A stretch of DNA of 64,000 nt from JAPUEK01 sp963815355 (GCA_963815355.1 CAWFGJ010000002.1:186001-250000); one strand, 5' to 3'; shown: positions 51,396 through 60,723, counted from the first letter of the stretch. Program-made: numbers and translations. The notes: generated from the letters alone by a model not told the origin.

Positions 51396-52790
51396 TCAGC
51401 AGAGGCGCGCCAAGATCCGCGCCCAAGACCGGATGCCTTTGTGAAAGCATTCCAGATCGTATTTCTCGTTCGGGGAGTGGATCTGGTCGTCATCGCGACC
51501 AAAGCCCACCAGCATCGCATCCATTCCAAGGCTTGTCTTGAAATCGCCCGCAATCGGGATGGAGCCGCCGCAGCCGATATAGACCGCAGGCACGCCCCAT
51601 TCTTCACCCAGGGCTTGCCGCGCCGCCTCAAAGGCCGGATCGTCGATGGCCATGACGCTTGCGGGCGAATTGCCGTGGCCTTTCCAGGTAATTGTGCAAT
51701 CGGCGGGCAGTTGGTCTTCGACCCATTTGCGGAAATGGGTCCGCAGGATGTGGGGGTCTTGGTCGCCCACGAGGCGGAACGAGATTTTCGCATGGGCCTC
51801 GGCGGGCAGCACGGTTTTGAACCCGTCACCGGTATAGCCGCCCCAGATGCCGTTGATTTCCGCCGTCGGACGCGACCAGAGCATTTCCAGCGGGGTGCGG
51901 TCAGTCTCGCCCGAGGGGACAGAGAGGCCCACATCGCCGAGGAAGGCCGCGTGGTCAAATGACAGGCCCTGCCATTGCTGGCGCAGGGTGTCGGGCAACT
52001 CGCTGACCCCGTCGTAGAAATGCGGGATGGTGATGTGACCATTCGCGTCGTGCAGTTTGCCCAGAATGCGGGTCAGCACGGTGATCGGATTGGCGGCAGC
52101 CCCGCCGTAGCTGCCCGAATGCAGGTCTTTGCTGGCGGCGTGGAGGGTCAGCTCCTCGCCCAGCAGACCGCGCAGCATGGTCGTGATGGCCGGGGTCTTG
52201 GCGTCAAACAGCCCGGTGTCGCAAATCAGGGCGATGTCGGCGGTCAGCTCGGCCTTGTTCGCTGCCATGAAGGGCAAGAGCGACGGTGAGCCGGATTCCT
52301 CCTCGCCCTCCAGAAAGATCGTCAGTTTGCCGGGCAGGCTGCCGTGGACCGCTTTCCACGCGCGGCACGCCTCCAGAAAGGTCATCAGCTGGCCTTTGTC
52401 ATCAGAGGCGCCGCGCGCGCGGATCACGCGGCCATTGGGGGTGTCTTGCAGTTCCGGATCAAAGGGGTCGCGGTCCCACAGGGCCAGAGGATCGACCGGC
52501 TGCACGTCATAGTGGCCGTAAAAGAGCAAATGGCGCCCCTCCTTGCCGCCCGCCGCCGCGCCGCCGTGACCCACCACCATCGGATGGCCGGGGGTGGGGC
52601 GGCTGGAGGCAGTGAAGCCCAGCGATTGCAGATCGGCCACCAGCCAGTCGGCGGCGCGGGCACAGTCGGCCTTGAAAGCGGGATCGGTCGAGATGGAGGG
52701 GATGCGCAGCAGCTGCATCAGGCGGTCAAGCGCTTGTGGCAGCATGGCGTCAATCTGGTCCAGCACGGGGTCCAGTCTGGTGTCGGTCAT
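51396..52790 (-). CDS. M20 family metallopeptidase (dipeptidase-type)
   Basis: A 464-residue zinc peptidase. Metal and catalytic residues appear in LLFYGHYDVQPVDP near residue 82 (His, Asp), the bridging acidic ASDDKGQ near 115, and FLEGEEESGSPSL near 150 (Glu pair). The C-terminal HSPNEKYDLECFHKGI carries the last His. The insert domain for dimerisation includes SKDLHSGSYGGAAANPI. Cytoplasmic by lack of a signal. The ATG at 52788-52790 has AAAAGGAG upstream; an in-frame start 93 codons earlier is spurious. Confidence 0.92.
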   Translation of the reverse strand: MTDTRLDPVLDQIDAMLPQALDRLMQLLRIPSISTDPAFKADCARAADWLVADLQSLGFTASSRPTPGHPMVVGHGGAAAGGKEGRHLLFYGHYDVQPVDPLALWDRDPFDPELQDTPNGRVIRARGASDDKGQLMTFLEACRAWKAVHGSLPGKLTIFLEGEEESGSPSLLPFMAANKAELTADIALICDTGLFDAKTPAITTMLRGLLGEELTLHAASKDLHSGSYGGAAANPITVLTRILGKLHDANGHITIPHFYDGVSELPDTLRQQWQGLSFDHAAFLGDVGLSVPSGETDRTPLEMLWSRPTAEINGIWGGYTGDGFKTVLPAEAHAKISFRLVGDQDPHILRTHFRKWVEDQLPADCTITWKGHGNSPASVMAIDDPAFEAARQALGEEWGVPAVYIGCGGSIPIAGDFKTSLGMDAMLVGFGRDDDQIHSPNEKYDLECFHKGIRSWARILARLC

Positions 52791-52905
52791 CTCACACTCC
52801 TTTTCGTGATCGGCGGGGCGGAGCCTAACAGGCGGGCGGGGACTGTCCAGAGCCGCAAGGCTGGGGTAAACAGAGGCAACGTTTTGCCCGCCGGAGGAGT
52901 TTTCG

Positions 52906-53499
52906 ATGAAAAAGATGGGTCTTGTTGCGATGCTGTTGGCGTCGGGTTTCGCCTTTGCGGCACAGGCAGATGTCGTCTCGGGCAAGGTGGCCAAAAAGCT
53001 GTTGTATACGGCCAAGGGCGCTGTGGTGGAAATTCTGCCTGCGGCGGGGCTGGCCAAGGATGAGGCCAAGATGCTGACGCTGGTGGGTACGGATCAGCCC
53101 TATTACGGTGCCATCGCGATTTCGCCCGATGAAGGGTTGATGTCGGAGGCCACGGTTGCCGCGGCCAACTATCACGACACCAACGCGGCCTCAGCCGCCG
53201 CTTTGGCCGAATGCAATGCCAAGAAGAAAGAGGGCGCCGGCGATTGCGTGGTTGCGGCCTTGATTCGCCCCAAAGGCTGGAAAGACAAGAGCGCGCAAAA
53301 GGATGCGGGCCTTCAGCTGTCGGCGGATGCCACGGCGGGGTTCAAAAATTATGACGCCAAGACCGGGGCTTTGGCGATTTCCGTGGCCACGGGCGGCTGG
53401 GGTCTGGGCGCAGGTGCTGGCGCTGCCGAGGCCGCGATTGCCGCCTGTCTGGTCAAGGCCCCCACAGCCGAAGATTGCGCCGTGGTGGTTGCCCAGTAA
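52906..53499 (+). CDS. Exported DUF4189-like protein upstream of hemA
   Basis: A 197-residue secreted protein: signal peptide KKMGLVAMLLASGFAFAAQA at the start. The middle contains YYGAIAISPDEGLMSEATVA, then AALAECNAKKKEGAGDCVVA, resembling the DUF4189 arrangement with paired cysteines. A second similar part ends AAIAACLVKAPTAEDCAVVV, suggesting an internal repeat of the Cys motif. Function unknown. It lies 141 bp before hemA on the same strand, but the FNR-type box between them argues for a separate hemA promoter. The ATG follows GGAGG. Confidence 0.7.
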   Translation: MKKMGLVAMLLASGFAFAAQADVVSGKVAKKLLYTAKGAVVEILPAAGLAKDEAKMLTLVGTDQPYYGAIAISPDEGLMSEATVAAANYHDTNAASAAALAECNAKKKEGAGDCVVAALIRPKGWKDKSAQKDAGLQLSADATAGFKNYDAKTGALAISVATGGWGLGAGAGAAEAAIAACLVKAPTAEDCAVVVAQ

Positions 53500-53571
53500 C
53501 GCGGCTTTGGGCATGCGCGGAAAACATATTTTTCAGGGGTGGCAATTTGCCCCCTTTCGTTTCCCCGCCGT

Positions 53572-53585
53572 TTGACCGAGATCAA
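53572..53585. promoter_or_regulatory. FNR/FnrL-type binding site upstream of hemA
   Basis: TTGACCGAGATCAA matches the FNR consensus TTGAT-N4-ATCAA at nine of ten fixed positions and lies 55 bp before the hemA start. In Rhodobacter species FnrL activates hemA at low oxygen through such a site. Confidence 0.7.
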
Positions 53586-53640
53586 GGCCCACAAAGGACA
53601 GCGGGGGCATGAGTGGCGCTCGCGACCCCAGGAGACCAAG

Positions 53641-54864
53641 ATGACCTATGAGACCGCCCTTGATAAAGCGTTGACCCGTCTGCATGACGAGGGGCGCTAT
53701 CGCAGCTTTATCGACATTGAGCGGCGCAAAGGCCATTTCCCGCAAGCGATCTGGCGGCGGGCGGATGGGACCGAGCGGGAGATCACCGTTTGGTGCGGGA
53801 ATGATTATCTGGGCATGGGGCAGCACCCCGAAGTGCTGGCCGCGATGCATGAGGCGCTGGATGCGACGGGCGCAGGCTCGGGCGGGACGCGCAACATCTC
53901 GGGCACAACGGTGTATCACAAGCGGCTGGAGGCAGAGCTTGCCGATCTGCATGCCAAAGAGGCCGCGTTGGTCTTTACCTCGGCCTATATTGCCAATGAC
54001 GCCACGCTTTCCACGCTGCGGCTGCTGTTTCCGGGGCTGATCATTTATTCCGATGCGCTTAACCATGCCTCGATGATCGAAGGGGTGCGGCGCGGCGGTG
54101 GGGAAAAGCGGATTTTCCGGCACAATGATGTGGCGCATCTGCGCGCCCTGCTGGAAGCCGATGACCCGGCAGCCCCCAAGCTGATTGCGTTTGAGTCGAT
54201 CTATTCGATGGATGGGGATTTTGGCCCGATTGGCGCGATTTGCGCGCTTGCCGAGGAATTCGGCGCGCTGACCTATCTGGACGAAGTGCACGCCGTGGGC
54301 ATGTATGGCCCGCGCGGGGCAGGGGTGGCGGAACGGGACGGGCTCATGCACCGGATCGACATCATCAACGGCACTTTGGCCAAGGCTTATGGGGTGTTCG
54401 GGGGCTATATTGCTGCATCTGCAAAGATGGTGGATGCGGTGCGCAGCTATGCTCCGGGGTTCATTTTTACCACCTCTTTGCCACCCGCTGTGGCGGCAGG
54501 TGCGGTGACCTCTGTGCGGGTGCTCAAGACCGCCCAGTACCTGCGTGACAGCCAGCAAACCAATGCGCGTATCCTGAAGATGCGCTTGAAGGGTTTGGGG
54601 CTGCCGATCATCGATCATGGGTCGCATATTGTGCCGGTGCATGTCGGCAACCCCATCCATTGCAAGCTGCTGTCGGACATGCTGCTGGAAGAACACGGCG
54701 TTTACGTGCAGCCGATCAACTTTCCAACAGTGCCGCGCGGCACTGAGCGGCTGCGGTTCACCCCCTCGCCGCTTCACGATTCACGACAAATTGACCGGCT
54801 CGTGAAGGCGATGGACGGGCTTTGGAAACACTGTGCGCTGAATCGTGCCGAAGCATCGGCGTAA
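53641..54864 (+). CDS. hemA: 5-aminolevulinate synthase
   Basis: PLP enzyme condensing glycine and succinyl-CoA to 5-aminolevulinate, the first step of the C4 tetrapyrrole route used by alphaproteobacteria; 407 residues. The PLP-lysine segment is INGTLAKAYGVFGGYIAAS (Lys near residue 248). Substrate motifs include VWCGNDYLGMGQHPEV near 50, GSGGTRNISGT near 81 and DEVHAVGMYGPRGAG near 215. The ATG at 53641 follows AGGAGACCAAG. It is the only tetrapyrrole gene in the window. Confidence 0.96.
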   Translation: MTYETALDKALTRLHDEGRYRSFIDIERRKGHFPQAIWRRADGTEREITVWCGNDYLGMGQHPEVLAAMHEALDATGAGSGGTRNISGTTVYHKRLEAELADLHAKEAALVFTSAYIANDATLSTLRLLFPGLIIYSDALNHASMIEGVRRGGGEKRIFRHNDVAHLRALLEADDPAAPKLIAFESIYSMDGDFGPIGAICALAEEFGALTYLDEVHAVGMYGPRGAGVAERDGLMHRIDIINGTLAKAYGVFGGYIAASAKMVDAVRSYAPGFIFTTSLPPAVAAGAVTSVRVLKTAQYLRDSQQTNARILKMRLKGLGLPIIDHGSHIVPVHVGNPIHCKLLSDMLLEEHGVYVQPINFPTVPRGTERLRFTPSPLHDSRQIDRLVKAMDGLWKHCALNRAEASA

Positions 54865-54978
54865 CCACCTTTCCGCACATGCAGAATCGCTTGTGCTGTG
54901 TTACGGAATCCTCAATAGGCAAGACATGAGTCGTCCGTGAGGCGGCTTGGGGCAGCGGGGCAGTATGGGGCTCGTGGA

Positions 54979-56199
54979 ATGATCGGGCGGAGATTTAAAG
55001 CTCCGGCGCCAGAAGTGGACAAGCCAAAGGGCTTTGACGACTTCGAATTGCGCCTGGGGGATCTGATGCGGGGCGAGCGTGCCACGCTGGGTAAATCCCT
55101 TTTGGATGTTCAGCGTGAGCTGAAGATTAAAGCTACGTATATCGCCGCTATCGAAAACGCAGATGTGACGGCGTTTGAAACGCCCGGCTTTATCGCGGGT
55201 TTCGTGCGGTCTTATTCGCGCTATCTGGGCATGGACCCGGATTGGGCCTTTGCGAAGTTTTGCCGCGAATCCGGATTTGAAGTGGCGCATGGCATGTCGG
55301 CGGCGGCGTCTTCGGCCTCGCTGACTGCGATGCGGGCACGCCAGACCGCGTCGAACGACCGCGATCCGATTGCCAATTCGCAGTTTGCCTTTGCGCCGCA
55401 GGGCGAAAGCCTGTTTGCGCGGGTAGAGCCGGGGGCCATTGGGTCGATCGCGGTTCTGGTCGCGCTGATCGGGGCCTTGGGCTATGGCGGCTGGTCGGTG
55501 TTGCAAGAAGTGCAGCGCGTGCAGTTGTCGCCGGTCGAGCAAGCCCCCGCTGTGGTGGCCGAGTTGGACCCGTTGGGCAATGTGGGCACCGAAGCGCCGT
55601 TGGTGCGGTCAGCGCCCGCGTCGGACAATGACGCGTTGGCTGCGGCAGATGGCGTGACCGCCGATCCGCTGGACCGGTTCTATCAACCCGAAGCGCTGGA
55701 TGTGCCGGTCTTGACCGCGCGCGATGGCCCGATTGCCGGGATCAACACCCGCAATTCGGCTGACATGACCGCGCTGGTCAATGATGCTGTTGCCGAGGCG
55801 ATGACAGAGGCCACGGTGCAAGTGGTGGCCGATGCCAAGCCGGGCGTGGAAATCCTTGCGGTGCGCGCCGCGTGGGTGCGGGTTTCGGCGGCAGATGGCA
55901 CGGTGTTGTTTGAAAAGATCCTCGACGCGGGTGAGCGCTATGCGGTGCCGCCTTTGCAAGAGGCGGCGGTGCTGCGGTCGGGCAATTCGGGCTCTATCTA
56001 CTTTGTGGTGAACGGCCAGACCTATGGTCCGGCGGCACCGGGGGCGCAGGTGGTCAAGAATGTGGCCCTGTCCGCCGAAGCGTTGACGCAAAGCTACAAG
56101 ACGGCCGACCTGACCGGCGACAAGGATTTGGCGGAGTTTGTGGCCCAGGCCGACACGGGCGTTGTGTTGGTTGATCCGACCGCGCCGACCACGGAATAG
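54979..56199 (+). CDS. rodZ: RodZ-type cytoskeletal helix-turn-helix membrane protein
   Basis: A 406-residue protein with a cytoplasmic N-terminal helix-turn-helix of HTH_25 type (LGKSLLDVQRELKIKATYIA, residues about 36-55), a cytoplasmic linker, one transmembrane helix near residue 155 (AIGSIAVLVALIGALGYGGW) and a long periplasmic part ending in a DUF4115-like domain (VRVSAADGTVLFEKILDAGE, then VNGQTYGPAAPGAQVVKNV). RodZ links MreB to the membrane and shapes rod growth; the same gene order before ispG is common in alphaproteobacteria. The start is the ATG at 54979, with a weak GTGGA site. Confidence 0.82.
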   Translation: MIGRRFKAPAPEVDKPKGFDDFELRLGDLMRGERATLGKSLLDVQRELKIKATYIAAIENADVTAFETPGFIAGFVRSYSRYLGMDPDWAFAKFCRESGFEVAHGMSAAASSASLTAMRARQTASNDRDPIANSQFAFAPQGESLFARVEPGAIGSIAVLVALIGALGYGGWSVLQEVQRVQLSPVEQAPAVVAELDPLGNVGTEAPLVRSAPASDNDALAAADGVTADPLDRFYQPEALDVPVLTARDGPIAGINTRNSADMTALVNDAVAEAMTEATVQVVADAKPGVEILAVRAAWVRVSAADGTVLFEKILDAGERYAVPPLQEAAVLRSGNSGSIYFVVNGQTYGPAAPGAQVVKNVALSAEALTQSYKTADLTGDKDLAEFVAQADTGVVLVDPTAPTTE

Positions 56200-56225
56200 G
56201 CGATTTGCCAAAAGTTGATCAGCGC

Positions 56226-56256
56226 AAAGCCCCGGCAGCGGTTGCTCCGGGGCTTT
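56226..56256 (+). terminator. Terminator between rodZ and ispG
   Basis: AAAGCCCCGG (56226-56235) with CCGGGGCTTT (56247-56256), an 11-nt loop, T-rich end. It is 26 bp past the rodZ stop and indicates that ispG has its own promoter or depends on read-through. Confidence 0.75.
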
Positions 56257-56305
56257 GTGCTGTTTATCTAAGCCGGGCCTGAACCCATGGCCGCGCGAGG
56301 ACCAC

Positions 56306-57445
56306 ATGACCCATAATCCGATCCGCCCTTGGCGCAATATCGAACGCCGTGTCAGCCGCCAGATCCGGGTGGGCAAGGTTTTGGTCGGGGGGGATGCGCC
56401 GATTTCGGTGCAGACCATGACCAACACGCTGACCCATGACGTCAAGGCCACCATTGAGCAGATTCAACGCTGTGCCGTGGCGGGGGCCGATATTGTCCGC
56501 GTCTCAACCCCGGATCAAGACAGCACCCGCGCGTTGCGCGAGATCGTCGCCGAAAGCCCGGTGCCAATCGTGGCGGACATCCATTTCCACTATAAGCGCG
56601 CGATCGAAGCCGCCGAGGCCGGGGCGGCCTGTCTGCGGATCAACCCCGGCAATATCGGCGACGCCAAACGTGTGGCCGAGGTGGTGCGGGCGGCCAAGGA
56701 TCACGGCTGTTCGATCCGCATCGGGGTTAATGCCGGCTCGCTGGAGCGGCATCTGCTGGACAAATACGGCGAGCCTTGCCCGGATGCGATGGTGGAATCC
56801 GGACTGGATCACATCAAGCTGTTGCAGGACAACGATTTTCACGAGTTCAAGATTTCGGTCAAAGCGTCGGACGTGTTCATGGCTGCGGCGGCCTATCAGC
56901 AGTTGGCCACGGTGACGGATGCGCCGATCCATCTGGGGATCACCGAGGCGGGCGGGCTGGTGTCAGGCACGGTCAAGTCGGCCATCGGCTTGGGCAGTCT
57001 GTTGTGGTTCGGGATTGGCGACACGATCCGCGTCAGCCTGTCCGCCGATCCGGTGGAAGAGGTGAAGGTGGGGTTTGAGATCCTGAAATCCCTTGGCTTG
57101 CGGCATCGGGGGGTCACGATCATTTCCTGCCCGTCTTGTGCCCGGCAGGGGTTTGACGTGATCAAGACGGTCACAGCGCTGGAGGAACGGCTGGCGCATG
57201 TGACGACCTCGCTCAGCCTGAGCATCATTGGCTGTGTGGTGAACGGACCGGGGGAGGCGCTGATGACCGACATCGGCTTTACCGGCGGCGGGGCCGGGTC
57301 GGGCATGGTCTATCTGGCGGGCAAGCAAGCGCACAAGCTGGGCAACGCGGGAATGGTGGATCACATCGTCGAGCTGGTGGAACAGAAAGCGGCTGAGATT
57401 GAGGCGGCGGAAGCCGCGGCGGCGGCGGAGCCTGCGGCGGTCTAG
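56306..57445 (+). CDS. ispG: 4-hydroxy-3-methylbut-2-enyl diphosphate synthase (IspG/GcpE)
   Basis: A [4Fe-4S] reductase of the MEP pathway of isoprenoid synthesis; 379 residues. The N-terminal TIM-barrel part shows QTMTNTLTHDVKATIEQI and VPIVADIHFHYKRAIEAA. The cluster cysteines lie in ISCPSCARQGFDVIKTV near residue 275 and in IIGCVVNGPGEALMTDIG near 312. The C-terminus ends in an Ala/Glu-rich tail. The ATG at 56306 has GAGGACCAC upstream; an earlier in-frame start lies in the terminator. Confidence 0.96.
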   Translation: MTHNPIRPWRNIERRVSRQIRVGKVLVGGDAPISVQTMTNTLTHDVKATIEQIQRCAVAGADIVRVSTPDQDSTRALREIVAESPVPIVADIHFHYKRAIEAAEAGAACLRINPGNIGDAKRVAEVVRAAKDHGCSIRIGVNAGSLERHLLDKYGEPCPDAMVESGLDHIKLLQDNDFHEFKISVKASDVFMAAAAYQQLATVTDAPIHLGITEAGGLVSGTVKSAIGLGSLLWFGIGDTIRVSLSADPVEEVKVGFEILKSLGLRHRGVTIISCPSCARQGFDVIKTVTALEERLAHVTTSLSLSIIGCVVNGPGEALMTDIGFTGGGAGSGMVYLAGKQAHKLGNAGMVDHIVELVEQKAAEIEAAEAAAAAEPAAV

Positions 57446-57476
57446 CGGCGGTTTCGCACCGGGGGATGGAAAGAAA

Positions 57477-57518
57477 ACGGGCGGGGTGCTGCGAACAGCG
57501 GCCCCGCCCGTTGTCTTT
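57477..57518. terminator. Terminator between the convergent ispG and dsbA-like genes
   Basis: ACGGGCGGGG (57477-57486) pairs with CCCCGCCCGT (57502-57511); the loop itself folds as GCTG-CGAA-CAGC, giving a long compound hairpin with a T-rich end. Confidence 0.8.
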
Positions 57519-57525
57519 TGCGCGC

Positions 57526-58269
57526 TTAGCCGCGTTCGGCGGCGACGATTTTGCGCATGCCTTCAAGGGGCACATAACCGCGCACCATCGTGTCATCGAC
57601 CACGAAAGTCGGCGTGCCCGAGATGTCCAGCGTGGAGGCCAGATCGTGGTTTTCCGAGATCACGGCCGTGACTTCATCGCTGGCCATGCGGGCGAGGATG
57701 GCCGCCGGATCAAGGCCCATGTCCTGCGCCAGGCGAGTAAGAGTGGCGGTGTCGGGCGCGCCGCGCAGTTCGATCAGCGCATCGTGGACCGACTTGTATG
57801 CCTCATCCCCGTGCAGTTGGCGCACCGCGATGGCAAAACGGGCCGAGGCAAGGGAATCATCACCAAGGATCGGGAACTCTTTGACAACAAAGCGGATATT
57901 TCCGTCTGATTTCACCAGCTCTTCAATCTCGGCATAGGCCTTGCGGCAGTAACCGCAGCGATAATCCATGAATTCGACGATGGTGATATCGCCCTCTGGA
58001 TTGCCGCCAACCCAGCTTTGCGGGTCATCATAGATGCGGGCGTGGTTGTCAGCGACGGTCTGGATATCTTGCGCCGCGGCGGTGCTTTCCTCGCGCTGTT
58101 GCAGGACGCCCATGGCCTCGACGATGACATCGGGGTGGTCGAGCAGGTAGGCCTTTACCTCGGCGCGGAAGGCGGCCCGCTCGGCCTCCGTCATATCGCC
58201 AAGGCCTCCGGCAAGGGCGGGGGCGGCAAGTAGGGTGGAGCAGAACAAAGCGGACAAGAAACGGCGCAT
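57526..58269 (-). CDS. DsbA family thiol:disulfide oxidoreductase
   Basis: A 247-residue periplasmic protein with a signal peptide (MRRFLSALFCSTLLAAPALA). An N-terminal helical region (ERAAFRAEVKAYLLDHPDVI) of ScsC/Com1 type precedes the thioredoxin fold, which carries the active site FMDYRCGYCRKAY near residue 108 and the cis-proline loop SGTPTFVVDD near 222. Probably oxidises or isomerises disulfides in exported proteins. The N-terminal extension resembles that which oligomerises some DsbA-like isomerases. It is divergent from the aminotransferase gene. Confidence 0.9.
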   Translation of the reverse strand: MRRFLSALFCSTLLAAPALAGGLGDMTEAERAAFRAEVKAYLLDHPDVIVEAMGVLQQREESTAAAQDIQTVADNHARIYDDPQSWVGGNPEGDITIVEFMDYRCGYCRKAYAEIEELVKSDGNIRFVVKEFPILGDDSLASARFAIAVRQLHGDEAYKSVHDALIELRGAPDTATLTRLAQDMGLDPAAILARMASDEVTAVISENHDLASTLDISGTPTFVVDDTMVRGYVPLEGMRKIVAAERG

Positions 58270-58372
58270 CAGGGACCTCGGTCAGGGGCGTGGGCTTGAC
58301 GTCAGGCCCACGCGGCGGATTATGGCGACAAAACTTGCACGTGCGCGTGCCGGAAACAATAGAGGCGGGCAG

Positions 58373-59521
58373 ATGCGAAGATCAACCCGGGGTCAAGTTG
58401 ATCCCTTTATTGTGATGGATGTGGTCGAGGCGGCGCGGGTGCTGGAAGCATCGGGGCGGTCAATCATCCATATGGAAATCGGCCAGCCCGCCACGCGCGC
58501 GCCGGCGACAGCGCGGGCGGCGGTTGCCGCGGGGCTGGAGGGCACGCTGGGTTATACGGTGTCGCTGGGGCTGCCGGCGCTGCGGTCGGGGATCGCCGCG
58601 CTGTATCAGCGCTGGTATGGGGTTGATCTGGACCCCGCGCGGGTGATTGTGACCAATGGCTCCTCGGGGGCGTTCATACTGGCGTTCTCCGCGCTGTTTG
58701 ATGCGGGCGACCGGGTGGGGTTGGGCGAGCCCGGCTATCCCAGCTATCGCCAGATCTTGCGCGCCATGTCGTTAGAGGCGGTCGGTCTGCCCACGGCGGC
58801 ACAGAACCGGTTCCAACCGGTTCCGGCTGATCTGCAGGGCGTGGATTTGCAGGGGTTGATCGTCGCCTCGCCGGGGAATCCGTCTGGAACGATGCTGGGG
58901 CGGGCGGAATTGTCTGCGTTGATGCAGGTGTGCGATGACCGCGACATCGGCTTTGTCTCGGATGAGATTTACCACGGTCTGCACTATGGCGACCGGGCGG
59001 TTTCGGCACTGGAGATCAGCGACAAGGCCTATGTCGTGAACTCTTTTTCCAAGTATTTCAGCATGACCGGTTGGCGGGTGGGTTGGATGGTGGTGCCGCA
59101 GGATCACGTTCGCACGATTGAGCGTCTGGCGCAGAACCTGTTCATCTGCCCGCCCCATGTCAGTCAGGTGGCGGCTTTGGCGGCCTTGGACGGGATCGAT
59201 GAGATGGAGGCCAATCGCGCCGTCTATGCCGAGAACCGTCGGTTGATGCTGGAGGGCTTGCCGAAGGCCGGGTTCACCAAGATCGCCCCGCCGGATGGTG
59301 CGTTCTATGTCTATGCCGATGTGTCTGATCTGACAGCGGATTCCCTTGGTCTGGCCAGTGAGATCCTGCAAGAGGCGGGGGTTGCGGTCACGCCGGGTCT
59401 GGACTTTGACCCAAAGCGCGGCGGGCAGACGTTGCGGTTTTCCTATGCCGGGTCCACGGCGGATATTCGCGAAGGGTTGCGGCGATTGCAGGGCTTTATG
59501 GCCGCGCGGGGGGCGGCATGA
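58373..59521 (+). CDS. Pyridoxal phosphate-dependent aminotransferase, class I/II
   Basis: A 382-residue fold-type I aminotransferase. The PLP lysine lies in VNSFSKYFSMTGWRVGWMV near residue 230. Other conserved parts are HMEIGQPATRAPA near 35, VTNGSSGAFILAFSALF near 95, LIVASPGNPSGTM near 165 and LRFSYAGST with the substrate Arg near the C-terminus. The amino donor and acceptor are not predictable. I place the start at the ATG at 58373 (MRRSTRGQVDPFIVMD); earlier in-frame starts extend into the dsbA promoter. It overlaps the amidase gene by 4 bp. Confidence 0.9.
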   Translation: MRRSTRGQVDPFIVMDVVEAARVLEASGRSIIHMEIGQPATRAPATARAAVAAGLEGTLGYTVSLGLPALRSGIAALYQRWYGVDLDPARVIVTNGSSGAFILAFSALFDAGDRVGLGEPGYPSYRQILRAMSLEAVGLPTAAQNRFQPVPADLQGVDLQGLIVASPGNPSGTMLGRAELSALMQVCDDRDIGFVSDEIYHGLHYGDRAVSALEISDKAYVVNSFSKYFSMTGWRVGWMVVPQDHVRTIERLAQNLFICPPHVSQVAALAALDGIDEMEANRAVYAENRRLMLEGLPKAGFTKIAPPDGAFYVYADVSDLTADSLGLASEILQEAGVAVTPGLDFDPKRGGQTLRFSYAGSTADIREGLRRLQGFMAARGAA

Positions 59522-60723
59522 GGGTTTGGGCGCTTTGTTTGGTTGCGGCGTTGGGTTTGTGTCCTTTGGGGGTGGTGCGGGCGCAAGAGCTGTCGGCGCT
59601 TGCCAAGCTGGACCCGGCTGGCTCGGCCGTGCAGGCAGAGGGCGCGGGTGTGGCGTTACGTTTTGCGCTGAGCCAGCCCGTGCCGTGGCGGGTGCGGGTG
59701 CTGGATCAGCCGCCGCGCCTTGTGCTGGACCTGCGCGAGGTGGATTGGACAGGGATTGACCGCCTGCAGCGGCCTGCGGCGGTGCTGGGATTGCGGGCAG
59801 GCGTGTTTCGTCCCGGCTGGTCGCGCTTGGTGATCGAGTTGGCGGCCCCGATGCTGGTGAGCGAGGCGGAGTTGCAGACCGAGGGCGGCACGGTCCTGCG
59901 CCTTACGCTGGCCCCGGCGACTGCGGCAGAGTTTGCGGCCAAGGCGGCAGAGCCGGAGCCTGAGGGGTGGGCCCTGCCCAAGGCGACCGATCTGCCCAAG
60001 CCCCGGGTGGAAGGGGCGGGCCCGTTGATGGTGGTCCTGGACCCCGGCCACGGCGGCATTGATCCGGGTGCCGAACGCGACGGCGAAAACGAGGCAAAGC
60101 TGATGCTGACCTTCGCGCGTGAATTAAAGGAACTGCTGCTGCGCGACGGCGGCTTTCAGGTGGTGATGACCCGGGAGCAAGACGTGTTCGTGCCGTTGGA
60201 GACGCGAATCTCCATCGCGCGCTCGGCGGGGGCGGATGTGTTCATCGCCCTGCATGCCGATGCTTTGGCCGAGGGGGAGGCTGCGGGCTCCACCATCTAT
60301 ACCTTGTCTGAAGAGGCCAGCGATGAGGCCTCGGCGGCTTTGGCCGAGCGCCATGACCGCGACGATCTGCTGGCGGGGGTGGACCTGACCGCGCAGGATG
60401 ATCTGGTGGCCGAGGTCCTGATGGACATGGCCCGCACAGAAACAGAGCCGCGCACCGAACGGCTGGCTCTCGCGCTGGAGGCCGCGATCAAGGCGGCGGG
60501 GTTGAAAATGCACCGTCATCCGCACCAGAAAGCCGGGTTTTCGGTGTTGAAATCCCCGGATATTCCGTCGGTTTTGATCGAGTTGGGCTTTATGTCATCG
60601 GCCCGCGATCTGGCGCGGCTGACCGATCCGGAGTGGCGGGCCAAGATGGCGGCAGCGCTGCGCGATGCCTTGGTCGCTTGGGCACAACAGGATGCCACGA
60701 TTTCGGGGTTGCGGGCGCCCTAG
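59518..60723 (+). CDS. N-acetylmuramoyl-L-alanine amidase with AMIN domain
   Basis: A 401-residue periplasmic cell-wall amidase (AmiC type). Signal peptide at 1-22 (RVWALCLVAALGLCPLGVVR), AMIN domain at about 35-125 (VPWRVRVLDQPPRLVLDLRE), then the zinc-dependent Amidase_3 domain from about 175. Zinc ligands and catalytic residues are visible in MVVLDPGHGGIDPGAERDG, EAKL, FIALHADALAEG and VLIELGFMSSARDL. These enzymes cleave peptidoglycan side chains at cell separation. The ATG overlaps the aminotransferase stop, and the penicillin-binding protein gene follows 136 bp later. Confidence 0.92.
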   Translation: MRVWALCLVAALGLCPLGVVRAQELSALAKLDPAGSAVQAEGAGVALRFALSQPVPWRVRVLDQPPRLVLDLREVDWTGIDRLQRPAAVLGLRAGVFRPGWSRLVIELAAPMLVSEAELQTEGGTVLRLTLAPATAAEFAAKAAEPEPEGWALPKATDLPKPRVEGAGPLMVVLDPGHGGIDPGAERDGENEAKLMLTFARELKELLLRDGGFQVVMTREQDVFVPLETRISIARSAGADVFIALHADALAEGEAAGSTIYTLSEEASDEASAALAERHDRDDLLAGVDLTAQDDLVAEVLMDMARTETEPRTERLALALEAAIKAAGLKMHRHPHQKAGFSVLKSPDIPSVLIELGFMSSARDLARLTDPEWRAKMAAALRDALVAWAQQDATISGLRAP

